Shown here: positions 52,376-63,200 of the stretch, one piece after another
Numbering within the stretch: position 1 is the stretch's first letter
Layout: each line of letters opens with the position of its first letter
Source of the DNA: Elusimicrobiota bacterium
GTDB taxonomy: Bacteria > Elusimicrobiota > UBA5214 > JBBAAG01
DNA length: 64,000 bases
Reading direction: 5' to 3'
Assembly (NCBI GenBank): GCA_041658405.1
Contig: JBBAAG010000002.1
Coordinates: 62,001-126,000 of the forward strand
Translations under genes and position numbers: made by a program
The notes under the pieces: generated by a model
Seen by the model: only the letters and a program-made list of their open reading frames with translations
Told to the model about the DNA's origin: nothing
Databases searched by the model: none

Positions 52376-53984
52376 CATATGCTCCAGATTCAGTTGAAGG
52401 CCCAATCCTTTGCGCTGTTAATATATCCTTTTGTTCCGCATCTTTCATCCCAAGCGCAGCATAGGCTCTTGAGCGGTTATAGTACAAGTTAGCAAAGTTT
52501 GGCTGAAAAAATATTGCGGTGCTGAGGTCGGATACCGTGTTTTGGTATTTCCCTAAATAATAAAAGGATATACCCCGATAAACCAAAGCTTTATATGAGT
52601 TTGGGTATTTTAAGTCAATGATTTCAGTGAAATCGTTGACGGCTGATTTGTATTCGCGCATATTGAAGTATAGCAATCCGCGGTAAAAATATGTGCGTTG
52701 CAGAGGATAAAGTCCTATTGATTTGTCATAATCCTGTAATGCTGCAGGGTAATTGTCAGTTTTGAAATACGCGTACCCGCGGTATGTATAGCCTAGAGCT
52801 GATTCTGGATATCGTTGTAGCTGGTGGCTCCACAAGGTTAAACTATTTCTCCATATTTTAGTATGTTGAAACGACATTAATGCTAATACTGATAACAGAA
52901 AAATGAATCCCGTATTTCTTAATAAATAATACTTTTTGTCTATAACATTAATAATTCCGGTAAAAAACAGGGATAATCCTATCGACGGTAAGTACATACG
53001 GTGGTACATAGTGGCGTTCGTGAATAACCGCAGTAACGGGATAAAAGTTAATACAAATAATGTGTAAAAAAGAAAAAGTATGGTTTTTTTCCGGGCAGTA
53101 TAGATCAAAATAAAGAGTAATGAAAGTAACGTTATTACTGTGATGAAATGTTTTGTGTAGGAATTGACAGGAGGTTCGGGCATACACGTGATCACCCAGG
53201 GTGATACATAACCGGAAATCAGTATCACAATTTCATACGCGGAATATATTAGTTTATTCAGCAAAAACGTAGCAGAGGGCGTGTCAAATTTGTAGATATC
53301 CATCGTTGCTGCTGTAAATAGCGAACCAAACACTGATGCGGTAAGCATAAACCATTTTTCCCGTACGTTTATTAGGGTTATACGTTTGTCATAATAAAAA
53401 TCTATCGCCAGTAGGACTGCCGGCAGCGTTATAGCCAGAGGTTTTGATAGTAATGATAGGACGAAAAATATGTTTGTATAAACAAACGCGCGGTTCATTT
53501 TAATAGTTTTGTATTTTATATATGATAAAATAGATAGTAGGTAAAACATGGTGTATAGCAAATCATCCTGCCCGGCTGCCCATGCTACAGTATGCGACGC
53601 TAAAGGATGCAGGCCAAACAGTGCTGCAGCGAAAAACGCAGTGAGTGTATCCGGGAAAACAAGGTTCGCGAGTAATAAAACTAATAGAACGTTTATTAAA
53701 TGCAGTAACAAACTCGTAACATGAAATCCTGCGGGCTGCGGGCCAAATAGTTTGTACTGCAGCATATAGGATAAGTATGTTAACGGGCGGTACTCGCCGC
53801 CCAAAGGTTTAGTGAGGACGGTTGAAATGTTCTTCCACGATAGTGAGTGGATATCCTTGTTTTCCACAATTACTGAATAATCGTCCAGGTTGACAAATTC
53901 GTTGCGGAACACCGGAGATAAAGATAGTGTTATTACGGCAAAAAGTGTTATAACGCTCAAAACTGTTATTTTTGATGTTTTCAT
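52365..53984 (-). CDS. TMTC-like membrane protein with TPRs
   Basis: 539 residues from the ATG at 53984. A TTG at 53993 would add three residues. TMTC-type features: VNLDDYSV (D34-D35) in the first outside loop, EYRPLTYLSYM, FHVTSLLLHLINV, GLHPLASHTVAWAAGQDDLLY (the GRDD of relatives is GQDD) and YHRMYLPSIGL. About four TPRs follow the HTKIWRNSLTLW junction (~400-520: GYTYRGYAYF, TYFYRGLLYF, ALVYRGISFYY, LYYNRSRAYA). It is divergent from the gene at 54044, with about 60 bases between the starts. Confidence 0.8.
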   Translation of the reverse strand: MKTSKITVLSVITLFAVITLSLSPVFRNEFVNLDDYSVIVENKDIHSLSWKNISTVLTKPLGGEYRPLTYLSYMLQYKLFGPQPAGFHVTSLLLHLINVLLVLLLANLVFPDTLTAFFAAALFGLHPLASHTVAWAAGQDDLLYTMFYLLSILSYIKYKTIKMNRAFVYTNIFFVLSLLSKPLAITLPAVLLAIDFYYDKRITLINVREKWFMLTASVFGSLFTAATMDIYKFDTPSATFLLNKLIYSAYEIVILISGYVSPWVITCMPEPPVNSYTKHFITVITLLSLLFILIYTARKKTILFLFYTLFVLTFIPLLRLFTNATMYHRMYLPSIGLSLFFTGIINVIDKKYYLLRNTGFIFLLSVLALMSFQHTKIWRNSLTLWSHQLQRYPESALGYTYRGYAYFKTDNYPAALQDYDKSIGLYPLQRTYFYRGLLYFNMREYKSAVNDFTEIIDLKYPNSYKALVYRGISFYYLGKYQNTVSDLSTAIFFQPNFANLYYNRSRAYAALGMKDAEQKDILTAQRIGPSTESGAYDEK

Positions 53985-54008
53985 ACAATACAATTTTACA
54001 TTAATACA

Positions 54009-54037
54009 TTATTGTTTTATTAATTAAATGATAAAAT
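54009..54037 (+). promoter_or_regulatory. Possible promoter of the gene at 54044
   Basis: TTATTG at 54009-54014, a 17-base spacer, TAAAAT at 54032-54037, in a very AT-rich divergent gap. The ATG follows 6 bases after the -10 box, so the transcript would be leaderless. It is weak on its own. Confidence 0.3.
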
Positions 54038-54043
54038 ATTGTC

Positions 54044-56446
54044 ATGAAAAAACTTGTTTACGCTGTATTGTTTATCCTCGCAGCGATTCTTTTTACCACA
54101 AAACTTGCGGATCCCGATATCTGGTGGAGGCTGAAGTTAGGTGAGTATATTTATGCAAACCACGCGCTTCCGTCTACTCTGTTGGGCAGGTATACTTGTC
54201 AAACACTGCGGTGGATAGATTATAGCTGGGCATATGACCTGGCATCATATCTTATTCATCAGGCAGCCGGGATAAACGGGTTGCTGGTTCTTTCAATCTT
54301 AACCGGATTGCTGGGATTATATTTTTTCTTTATTACAACAGAAAAAAGTAAGCGCGGGTATATTTCAGCGATTTTGTTTATATTAACAATCATAGCGGTA
54401 TCTTTTCGTATAACACCCAGGCCTGAAGTGGTTTCGTACCTGTTCTTTGCTGTTTATCTATACATATTTCGCGTTATTGACAAACGCACAGTGCTACCCT
54501 GCGGAATACTGCTGGTTTTGTTACAGGCTCTATGGTCGAATATCCACGGATACTTTGTATTAGGCCTCGCAGTTTCGTTCGCATATTTTATTGATTCGTT
54601 ATTTAAGAAGAAGGAGAAGATCACAGGTGTTATCACGACGGTTGAATTCGGGGTGATGTTTATTGCATTGACAGTTGCAAGTATGTTAAACCCTTTTTTA
54701 TGGAGAATTTGGCTGATACCCCTTGATCTTCTGTCAATCCTGGCAATTACCGGTAATGCAGTGTTTAAACAGTATGTTATAGAATTTAATTCCGCATTTA
54801 TGTTATTCCCGGTATTTTCCGCGAAATTCTGGGAATATAAAGTGATGATAATCATTTCAGCGCTATTGTTGTTTTTCCCAAATAAACGCAAGGTTGTACA
54901 GGTTGTGCTATATATCCCATTGCTGGTATTATCGATAATATCTATCCGCAATATTGCACTGTTTTGTTTTTTTGCGATGGTTATAAGTATTGACAACCTA
55001 CCGGCTGTAGTGCTGAGTTTTGAAAACAAAATCGGTAAACTGTATAAAAACATTATTATTGCAGCATTTATTATATGCTCGGGAATTTTTGGGGGTATGG
55101 TTGTTACTAACAAGTACTATTATTCGCAACGTGATATCCGCGAGTTCGGGTTAGGTATAAAAAAAGAGCATTTTATGTCAAACGCAGCGGAGTTTGTTAA
55201 AAACATGAAATCTGATATCCGGATGTTTAATGATTTTACATCAGGAGGGTACTTGATGTGGCGGCTGTTTCCAAAAACAAAGGTGTTTATTGACGGGCGT
55301 TGTACTATGAGCATTGCAGATTTTTTTGGGGACTACACTGAAACACTGAGGTATCACGAAAATTATGATATAACAGAAAAAAAGTATGGGATTAATACTG
55401 TGGTTTTAGATTATTCTGACTTAAGCACAAAAACGCTTGTGTCCTACCTTTGGCGGAAAAACGGGTGGAGGGTGGCGTTCATAGATTCAAATTCAATAGT
55501 TTTTGTGGATGAAAAAATCGCGGAAGTAAATTCTATCCCCATAAAAGATAGTTTTTACTTTTTGGGAAAACAAAAACTTGCGGTTATGGAATCCCTGCCT
55601 GATACTGCGGCAAAAAACCGTATACCCTCCAAGGCAGTTGCTGTAGCACAGTTGTTCTGTATTCTGGGATACTATGCTGAAGCAGTGGATGTGTATACGC
55701 AAATACTTGACGTACATCCTAAACTATACGAAGGATGGGCTGAACTCGGCAATGTGTACGCATATCTAGGCCGGCGTGATGATGCGATGCGGTGTTTCAA
55801 TACCGCAAAACAAATTGAGCCTTCATACTATGCGGCATACTTATTTTTTGGGCAGTTGGTTGAGAAAGAAGGAGACGTAATTCTCGCGGAAAGGATGTAT
55901 GAACTGGCATTAGAAAAAAATAACCGCGCGATTGATGCGCGGACTTCATTAGCTGAATTATACGTCAAAAAAAATGAGATCATAAAAGCAATTGAACAGT
56001 ACAACGCACTTGAAACTCAATTACCGCGGGATGAAGATATTAGTACTAACCTCGGATTCTTGTACTTATCTCAACAAAAGATAGGTTTAGCAAAAAAGAA
56101 GTTTGAAAAAATTTTTAACCCCAAACACGGACGGGTATTTTACGGGTTGGGGACAACTATGGTATTATCCGGTAACCATTCTGCTGCATTAGCCTATTTT
56201 GAAAAAGCGATTCAGGCAGGGTATACTACCCCCGAAATACTTAGTGATTACGGAATTCTATTGTTTGAATCAGGCAATCGTCAGAAAGCAGTTAGCGTAT
56301 TGAAAGAGTGTATAGCAAAATATCCGGAATTCTGGCGTGCTTGGCATAATTTGTACATAATTTACAGCAAAATCGGTAAGCGGGAGGAATCTAAAATGTA
56401 TTACAAAAGAGCGGTTGAATTGCATCCGGCTTTGGAGAAAAACTAA
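54044..56446 (+). CDS. DxDxWWHLK-family GT-C-like membrane protein with long TPR tail
   Basis: 800 residues. The family motifs are LADPDIWWRLK, ITPRPEVVSYLF, SNIHGYFVLG, LNPFLWR (NPYG altered), FGLGIKKEHF, FTSGGYLMW and FIDGRCTM. About ten membrane segments are followed by a soluble domain and seven to eight TPRs (~530-795, for example GWAELGNVYAY, AYLFFGQLVEK, ISTNLGFLYLS, AWHNLYIIYSK). It begins divergently from the TMTC-like gene on the minus strand. The following gene has its own promoter, so this may be a single-gene transcript. Confidence 0.8.
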   Translation: MKKLVYAVLFILAAILFTTKLADPDIWWRLKLGEYIYANHALPSTLLGRYTCQTLRWIDYSWAYDLASYLIHQAAGINGLLVLSILTGLLGLYFFFITTEKSKRGYISAILFILTIIAVSFRITPRPEVVSYLFFAVYLYIFRVIDKRTVLPCGILLVLLQALWSNIHGYFVLGLAVSFAYFIDSLFKKKEKITGVITTVEFGVMFIALTVASMLNPFLWRIWLIPLDLLSILAITGNAVFKQYVIEFNSAFMLFPVFSAKFWEYKVMIIISALLLFFPNKRKVVQVVLYIPLLVLSIISIRNIALFCFFAMVISIDNLPAVVLSFENKIGKLYKNIIIAAFIICSGIFGGMVVTNKYYYSQRDIREFGLGIKKEHFMSNAAEFVKNMKSDIRMFNDFTSGGYLMWRLFPKTKVFIDGRCTMSIADFFGDYTETLRYHENYDITEKKYGINTVVLDYSDLSTKTLVSYLWRKNGWRVAFIDSNSIVFVDEKIAEVNSIPIKDSFYFLGKQKLAVMESLPDTAAKNRIPSKAVAVAQLFCILGYYAEAVDVYTQILDVHPKLYEGWAELGNVYAYLGRRDDAMRCFNTAKQIEPSYYAAYLFFGQLVEKEGDVILAERMYELALEKNNRAIDARTSLAELYVKKNEIIKAIEQYNALETQLPRDEDISTNLGFLYLSQQKIGLAKKKFEKIFNPKHGRVFYGLGTTMVLSGNHSAALAYFEKAIQAGYTTPEILSDYGILLFESGNRQKAVSVLKECIAKYPEFWRAWHNLYIIYSKIGKREESKMYYKRAVELHPALEKN

Positions 56447-56460
56447 TATTGCTTTTATAC

Positions 56461-56489
56461 TTGACAAAAAGGGCTTTTATGTATATTAA
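56461..56489 (+). promoter_or_regulatory. Sigma-70-type promoter before the Ig-like protein
   Basis: TTGACA at 56461-56466, a 17-base spacer, TATTAA at 56484-56489. The same boxes and spacing occur before the first fibre triplet at 12842. The leader would be about 55 bases. It probably drives both the Ig-like gene and the giant gene after it. Confidence 0.7.
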
Positions 56490-56550
56490 TATAGTAGGCC
56501 TACATATTTGAAATGTAAAGTTAAAGTGTAGATATTGAAGAGGGTTATGT

Positions 56551-57273
56551 ATGACTATAAAACAACTATGTTGTCTGTCAATAGCTTTGCTGTTATTCAG
56601 CACTGTTGTTCATGGATTTGAAGTTGTTAACACAATGCCTGCTAATGGAAGTGTTGATGTTCCGGTAGAATTGAATATTGTAATTAATACGGATACTGAG
56701 ATTGACATAAACAGCCTTTTACCATCCCGAGTGTCAATCAACGGTAAAGCAGCGTCCGCGTATATGCCAAAATTAAAAAAAATACCGATGCCTATGCGTA
56801 CAATGCTTTTATTACCCATAAAGGCGGAGTATGATACTGAATACGAGATTACTCTTACCGACAAAATTATGGATATCAACGGCCAGGTACTTACGCCGTA
56901 TACGTTTAAGTTCCGTACAGTTAAAGAATTTCCGTTGCAAATACTGGGGATATACCCCTCAGATAAGAGTACTTTGTATTTAGACGAAATGTCAACCGAT
57001 AATCAGTATCTGGAATTAACATTCAATCAGCCGGTATGGATTGACAACGATTTTATTAAAGTATACGGCCGCAGGAATAATGAGGTGGAAACAAATCTGG
57101 ATAACATCGCATTAACCGAAGCGGTTGAGAGTATCCGGATAGATTTCAAATTTCCTCTGGATGACAATGAAAAGTATTCGGTTGTAATATCTTCAGACGG
57201 TGTATGGAGCAACACCAAAAACAGGATGAAAGCAATGCATAAATGGTCATTTAATACGCGGGGAAAAAGATAG
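56551..57273 (+). CDS. Secreted protein with two SbsA/Big_5-like Ig domains
   Basis: 240 residues with a GAGG Shine-Dalgarno and a signal peptide (~1-25). Two bacterial Ig-like domains follow. The first (~25-130) opens with VVNTMPANGSVDVPVELNI and closes with LTPYTFKFRT, the classic Big_5 pattern. The second (~130-238) opens ILGIYPSDKSTLYLDE and closes AMHKWSFNTRG. Such domains usually occur in larger surface proteins; here they stand alone. The next gene starts directly after the stop, so the two are likely made together and might assemble or be exported together. Confidence 0.8.
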   Translation: MTIKQLCCLSIALLLFSTVVHGFEVVNTMPANGSVDVPVELNIVINTDTEIDINSLLPSRVSINGKAASAYMPKLKKIPMPMRTMLLLPIKAEYDTEYEITLTDKIMDINGQVLTPYTFKFRTVKEFPLQILGIYPSDKSTLYLDEMSTDNQYLELTFNQPVWIDNDFIKVYGRRNNEVETNLDNIALTEAVESIRIDFKFPLDDNEKYSVVISSDGVWSNTKNRMKAMHKWSFNTRGKR

Positions 57274-60200
57274 ATGCCACACAAAAACGGAAGACTACAA
57301 AAAAGATTAATACCGTTTTTCTTAATCCTGATATTTTGTATGATACCGCTCACCCCTTGTTTTGCTGCGTTAACGTTAACTCTTAACGATGGGGTGGATG
57401 AAGGGGGAACATGGACTCATATCGATCCTGCATACGATTGGGCATACGACGATTTTAATCAGGGCTGGGCAAGTAATGGGGCTGATGTCCGCGGGTTTCA
57501 TATAGGAGTGGACGCATCAGCGTATTATCTTTACTATTGGTACTGTTATAACCGTTCTGACAGCACTTACTCTGCGAATGTCGGGATTTATAGCGGGTCG
57601 TGGTATTACTCTACAGAAAGCCAAAACACGACACAGTGGGTGCTACAAGAAAACGTATTCCAAACAGCAACATCCGCGATTCTCAGGATTTCCGGTAGCG
57701 GTGACGGGTCTGCTCTAGGCACAGCAGCTGACTGTTTCCGTATGATTTTAATAAACCCCGGCGCACCGGCTTCACCCAATGTAAGCGCGTATACCGAAGG
57801 AACAACCGCTGCGACCTGGTCATGGACTGCCGGGACGTATGACGCAAGGTATGATGTGGCTGTAGTGAACCGTACCCCGGGCGGTACGTGGTCAGCTTGG
57901 ACTTATCACAATGCGTATGTCGATCATAATGTTGTTTCCGGTACGTTGTCAAGTTTGGTGGTAGGGCAGGAGTATAAGATTGCCGTACGTACCCGTAACT
58001 GGCATGATTCGAGTAATACATACGCTAACCTTTCCGGTTGGGCATATGAAGATGAAGTTAGTAATGTCCTTATTACAGGCACGCCGGGAACGCCGACGGT
58101 TGGGGATACAACACTTACGTCATCAAGTTTGAATGTCAACATTGCCCCGGGAAGTAATGCTGCGGTTATGATCTACGCAATAAAAGTTACCGTCGGGGCA
58201 AGTACGTATTACGTTCAATCCAACGGGACACTGGGTGCCAGCGCTGTGTGGCAGACAGACGCTACCTGGGGTGATAAGGTGGTGACAGGATTATCGGCGA
58301 ATACAATGTATACATTCCAGGCAATCGGAGACGCGCCGTCAGGGAAATTTAATTACGGCGGGGCGTATGTTTACAGCGCGGAAGTTTCAAAGTACACATT
58401 ATGCCTTGCCGCACCGACAAGTCTTACCTGGGGGACTATTACGACAACAAGTATTTATATGTCCTGGAATGCTAACGGGAATGCTGCGGGGACGACTTAC
58501 CGGCTGGAGTATTCAAATGACGGTGCTTCGTGGTTACTTGCGGGTGAAACTACTAATACCTACTTAACGCATTCATCACTCACCCCGGGGAAAAAGTATT
58601 ATTATAAAGTTTGTGCAAAAAACGGGGATGGCACCTATACTTCTTATGCAACGCCGACACCGGCGTATAAGTATACACTACCCAACCCGCCGGGGACGAT
58701 TACCTGGGGGACCATTACAGTGTCAAGCATATATTTTTCATGGACTACCAACAGTAATGATTCTGCGGTGGTGTATTACACCTCGCATTCAATAACCGGT
58801 ACAAGCTGGTCCGCAGAAACTAATTCCGCGAATGCGTATTACGATGATACAGGATTATCACCCAATACTATACATTATTATCGAGTATGGACCCGTAATG
58901 GTGATAATAAGGATTCTTCCTACACCGCACCGTCGCCTACGTATAAGTATACTCTCTGCAATACGCCAAGCGCACCGACGGTTACCGCAGTATCTTCGAC
59001 GTCTATCAATGTAGTAATAAACGAAAATAGTAATCCGACAAACACAACGTTTTCTATAAAAGTTGTGCATTCCGGAGGGACTGAGTATGTGCAGTCAGCA
59101 AAGACTTTAGGCGCGTCGGCGGTGTATCAGACAAAGTCTGTGTGGGGAACAATTAACGTTTCCGGGCTTACTGCCAACAGGCAGTATACAGTGTCAGTAG
59201 ATGCGAAGAACGGTGACGGTACGGCAACGTCGTATTCTTCCACCGCTGCAAAATATACATACCCGCAGCCCGCAAATGTTACTGAAACTAATAGCCGGCA
59301 GACCGGTGTTCCATACCCTGACGCCATATTTGTTTTTACTAACGCTATAGGTTTTGGGTCAAATAATGATACAGGGACAAAAGGAACATACTATTATCGT
59401 TATAAGGTATCGCAGAATACGAGTTATACGTTTACCGGGTCGGAAGAAATGTGGAGCGCTTCAACATTAGGTATATCGACCTCCACTGCGGGGGAAGGAA
59501 CGTATTACCTGCACCTGAAACCGTATAACAGCGATAATGCGAGCAGTACTCAGGGATACTTCGGGCCGTATAACTACGGATACTACTATGGCGGTGTGCC
59601 TAAAATGGAGGATACTTCCGGGAATTACGAAATTTTTTGTGATGTCTTCGCGCAGGCGGGATATATGCAATTCGATCAGGATCTTACTAACGACGCGACG
59701 GTGTACTACGCATTGGGTGAACCCGGCGGGATTTCTGTCCTCAACGAAGGAGGAGGGTCGCCTGTAAAATATGTGTATGCCGGATTTTACTGCGGCGATT
59801 TCACAGAACCCGGCCCTGTTGCCGACCTCGTTGCTTCACGCGCAGATCAGTTAAAACTAACCTGGTCATCACCAGGTGAAGATGATGAAACAGGAACTCT
59901 TACAAATGGTGTTTTCAGGATAAAAGTGTCAACAGATCCTGCGTATTCATGGTCCTTTGCGGATTATACAGTTGCTATCACCACTACAGCCACGCCGGAT
60001 GAGGCTCAGGCGTATTACATCGGGAATCTCTGCCCCGATGCAACAAAGTATTACGCGCATATATGGACGGTGGATGCGCATGGGAATGTAAGTATAAATT
60101 CGAATGAGGCTAATTCCTATGCCGGCTACTTTACCCGGGGGCAGGATATGGATAAACAGTTTGCGTTCTCCGCTTTGGCAGTTGCGGATTTTAATAATGA

Positions 60201-63200
60201 CGGGTATCAGGATTTCGCAGTAAGCGGCTCTTCGCAATCAGCTGCTCCTGAGCGGTACACGTATGTTTACAAAAATAATGCGGGTGCGTCGTTTGGTTTT
60301 TTTGCAGAATTATCTGCATTAAATGCCGGCCAGATGAAATGGCTTGACTACGATAATGACGGGGATCAGGATTTGATGAATATAGGATATACCGGCTCAG
60401 TATTAGTAGCAGAACTTATGAAGTATGATAGCGGAGATGAAATGTTTAACGCAGACGGTGCGGCAGTAACTGAAATTACTGCAACTGCCTATGGAAGTAT
60501 TGATGTCGGGGATTATAACAATGACGGATGGCAGGATCTGGTAGTCACCGGGACAGGGACTTCAAATGCTAATTTGTATGCCACTACAAAGCTCTATAAA
60601 AATACCGCTGGGATGTTTACTTACGACAGTTCGTATAGCGTTAATATTTCATCCGTCGGGGATAACAGCTGCGCAAGGTTTTTGGATTATGATAACGACG
60701 GCGACCTTGACCTCATTGTTGCCGGGAATGATACTTCGTTTACGCCGTATACCGGTGTTTACCGCAATGAGGGAAGTTCATTTACTGAAGTACAGGAACT
60801 TACCGGGGTAAAATGGTGCGATATCGCATCAGGGGATTATGATAATGACGGGTATATGGACATTTTAGTGATGGGTTATACAGGTTCAGAAGCTAGTATA
60901 AAACTCTACCGAAACCAAAACAATGCCGCTGCGCCATTCACGGATTCCGGGGTATCATTTACCGCAGGATACCATGGGCACACAGCGTTTGGGGATATTG
61001 ACCGTGACGGTGATCTTGATATTGTATATACCGGCTATGTCGGAACGACAATGATGTTGAAGATTTACGAAAATACGGGGAGCGGGTTTACAATATTTGC
61101 CGATGACCTTTCATATAGCGCGGTGAGGTATGGAACGGTTGGGTTCATCGAAGCGGATAACGACGGAGATCTTGACTTTATCGTCGCTGGGAGGTCTTAT
61201 GAGTCGCCCGCACTGACAAATATTACCCGGGTTTATGAAAACACTCTTGCGGATACAGGATTGGGTTCTTCGCCAAATACAATACCAACTGCGCCTGCAG
61301 CAGCGAGTTTTGTGTTGATCTACTCTACAGTAACACATGCGATTACGTTTACCTTCCCCAACGGCAGTGATACGGAAACCACAGATGCGGATGGGTTGTA
61401 TTACAACATAAGCGCTGGGTCGGATACCGCGGAAACTGTGAACCAGTTTGTGCCAAGTTATTACGCGAATAATCTTATGGGTAACTACCTTCGCCCGAGA
61501 CGGCCCGGGAGTGATAATCAGGTATTGCTGTTAAAAGACGTACAGGCGGATACGTCGTACTATTACCGTGTGCAGACAATAGATAGCGGGTTGAAGGCCA
61601 GTGCGTGGTCGTCATCCGTAATGGTGGTCAGCAGCCAGTGTCCCGCAGCTGTTACAACTCTGGGTGTTACACAAGCATGGGCATCAGGGTATGTTTCGCT
61701 TTCCTGGGTAGCACCGGGGGATAACGGGTGGAATGATACACTTACTGACGGGAGATATCTAATCAAGTATTCTAATACCGGTGAGATAACAAACTGGGAC
61801 TCGCCTCCGTCACCGACGTATACTTTGTACATAGCAACCACGACGGAACCTTATGCCAATCAGATGTGTTACATAACATGCCTGGTACCGGGTGCGACTT
61901 ACTACTTCAGGATGAAAACCAGTGACAAGCGAGGGTATTGGTCGGATATGTCAAACTCAACCTCTACCTACGCTCAACCGGAAGGGTTGGTTATGGTAAA
62001 CGAAATATTTCCTTCCGGCGGAGCTAATGTCAACTGGGTGGAGTTGTATTCCAGGTTTGGTAATACGATAGACCTCTCAGGATGGAAAGTTAAGTACACT
62101 TCCGGGACGTTAGATACTATGGCTAATAATATTTATTACGATATCTGGGCTATTGAAAACGGTACGGCGTTGAGTTATAACACTGTAGTAACAACCTCGT
62201 CCTGGTACGATATGCAGGTTACCAGCGGGATGGTAAGGATTATTGATCAGTTTAATAATTTCGTAAGTACCCTACAGTATCCCAGTTTGTATACAGACGA
62301 CGCTAATAAGCCAATCTCGTTCGCGCGTATATCCGATGGAAATACGTATTTTGAACGCGACCCCACTCCGACATGCAATCTTGTAAATTCTGTTAGTAAC
62401 AACATAAAAATTAATGAAGTGCGGTACGGGCTACTCAATGACGAATTTGTGGAGTTTAAATCAAATAACGCTTCTGCCAGTGAAGTATTGACGAATTATT
62501 CATTAAGGAATAAACGCGGAGTTGCAAGTACCGACCCGTACTGGCGCCCGCTGCGTTTTACTGCAGGGATTGATACCAGCGGGTTTAACTCACGGAATTA
62601 TTCTAGTTTTTCTAGTTCGGATACCAATGAGTTAACAGAAGAATCAACTGACTATTATACCTGGGATTTTTGTATGTCAAACAATGCCGGGGCCGGCCTT
62701 GATGCGGCGGGGGATTTTGTGGTACTTGAGAACGCTTCCGGGCAGGCAGTTGACCGCGTGCAGTGGTGGCATACAGATGTCGGGTATGATACAGGGTATA
62801 TGAACTATACCGGCGCGAATGTTAATACGTATCCAACATACACCAGCGGTAATCTTGCTGCACCACGGTCAATCGGCCGTGTTACCGACGGGACGGATAC
62901 GGATAATGACGCAAATGATTTTACTACGATAAACCCGAGTAATGAAGGCGGGAAAAATACGGATGCCGGGTTCTCAAATACTCTTGCAATGCCGGTAAAT
63001 GACCAGTACTTATCCCGGACATTTACGATAAAGTTTACGCTTGGCGGGGACAGCAGCGGGGGTGTATTTGATACGGTAAGGTTTGACGCATTACCGAACG
63101 ATAATACAACCGATTATTATTCCCCGCATTATTACAGGTTGACTGATATGGATATCAATCTTGCAACGCTAACACAGCAGACTACGTCGCTTGCCGGGAT

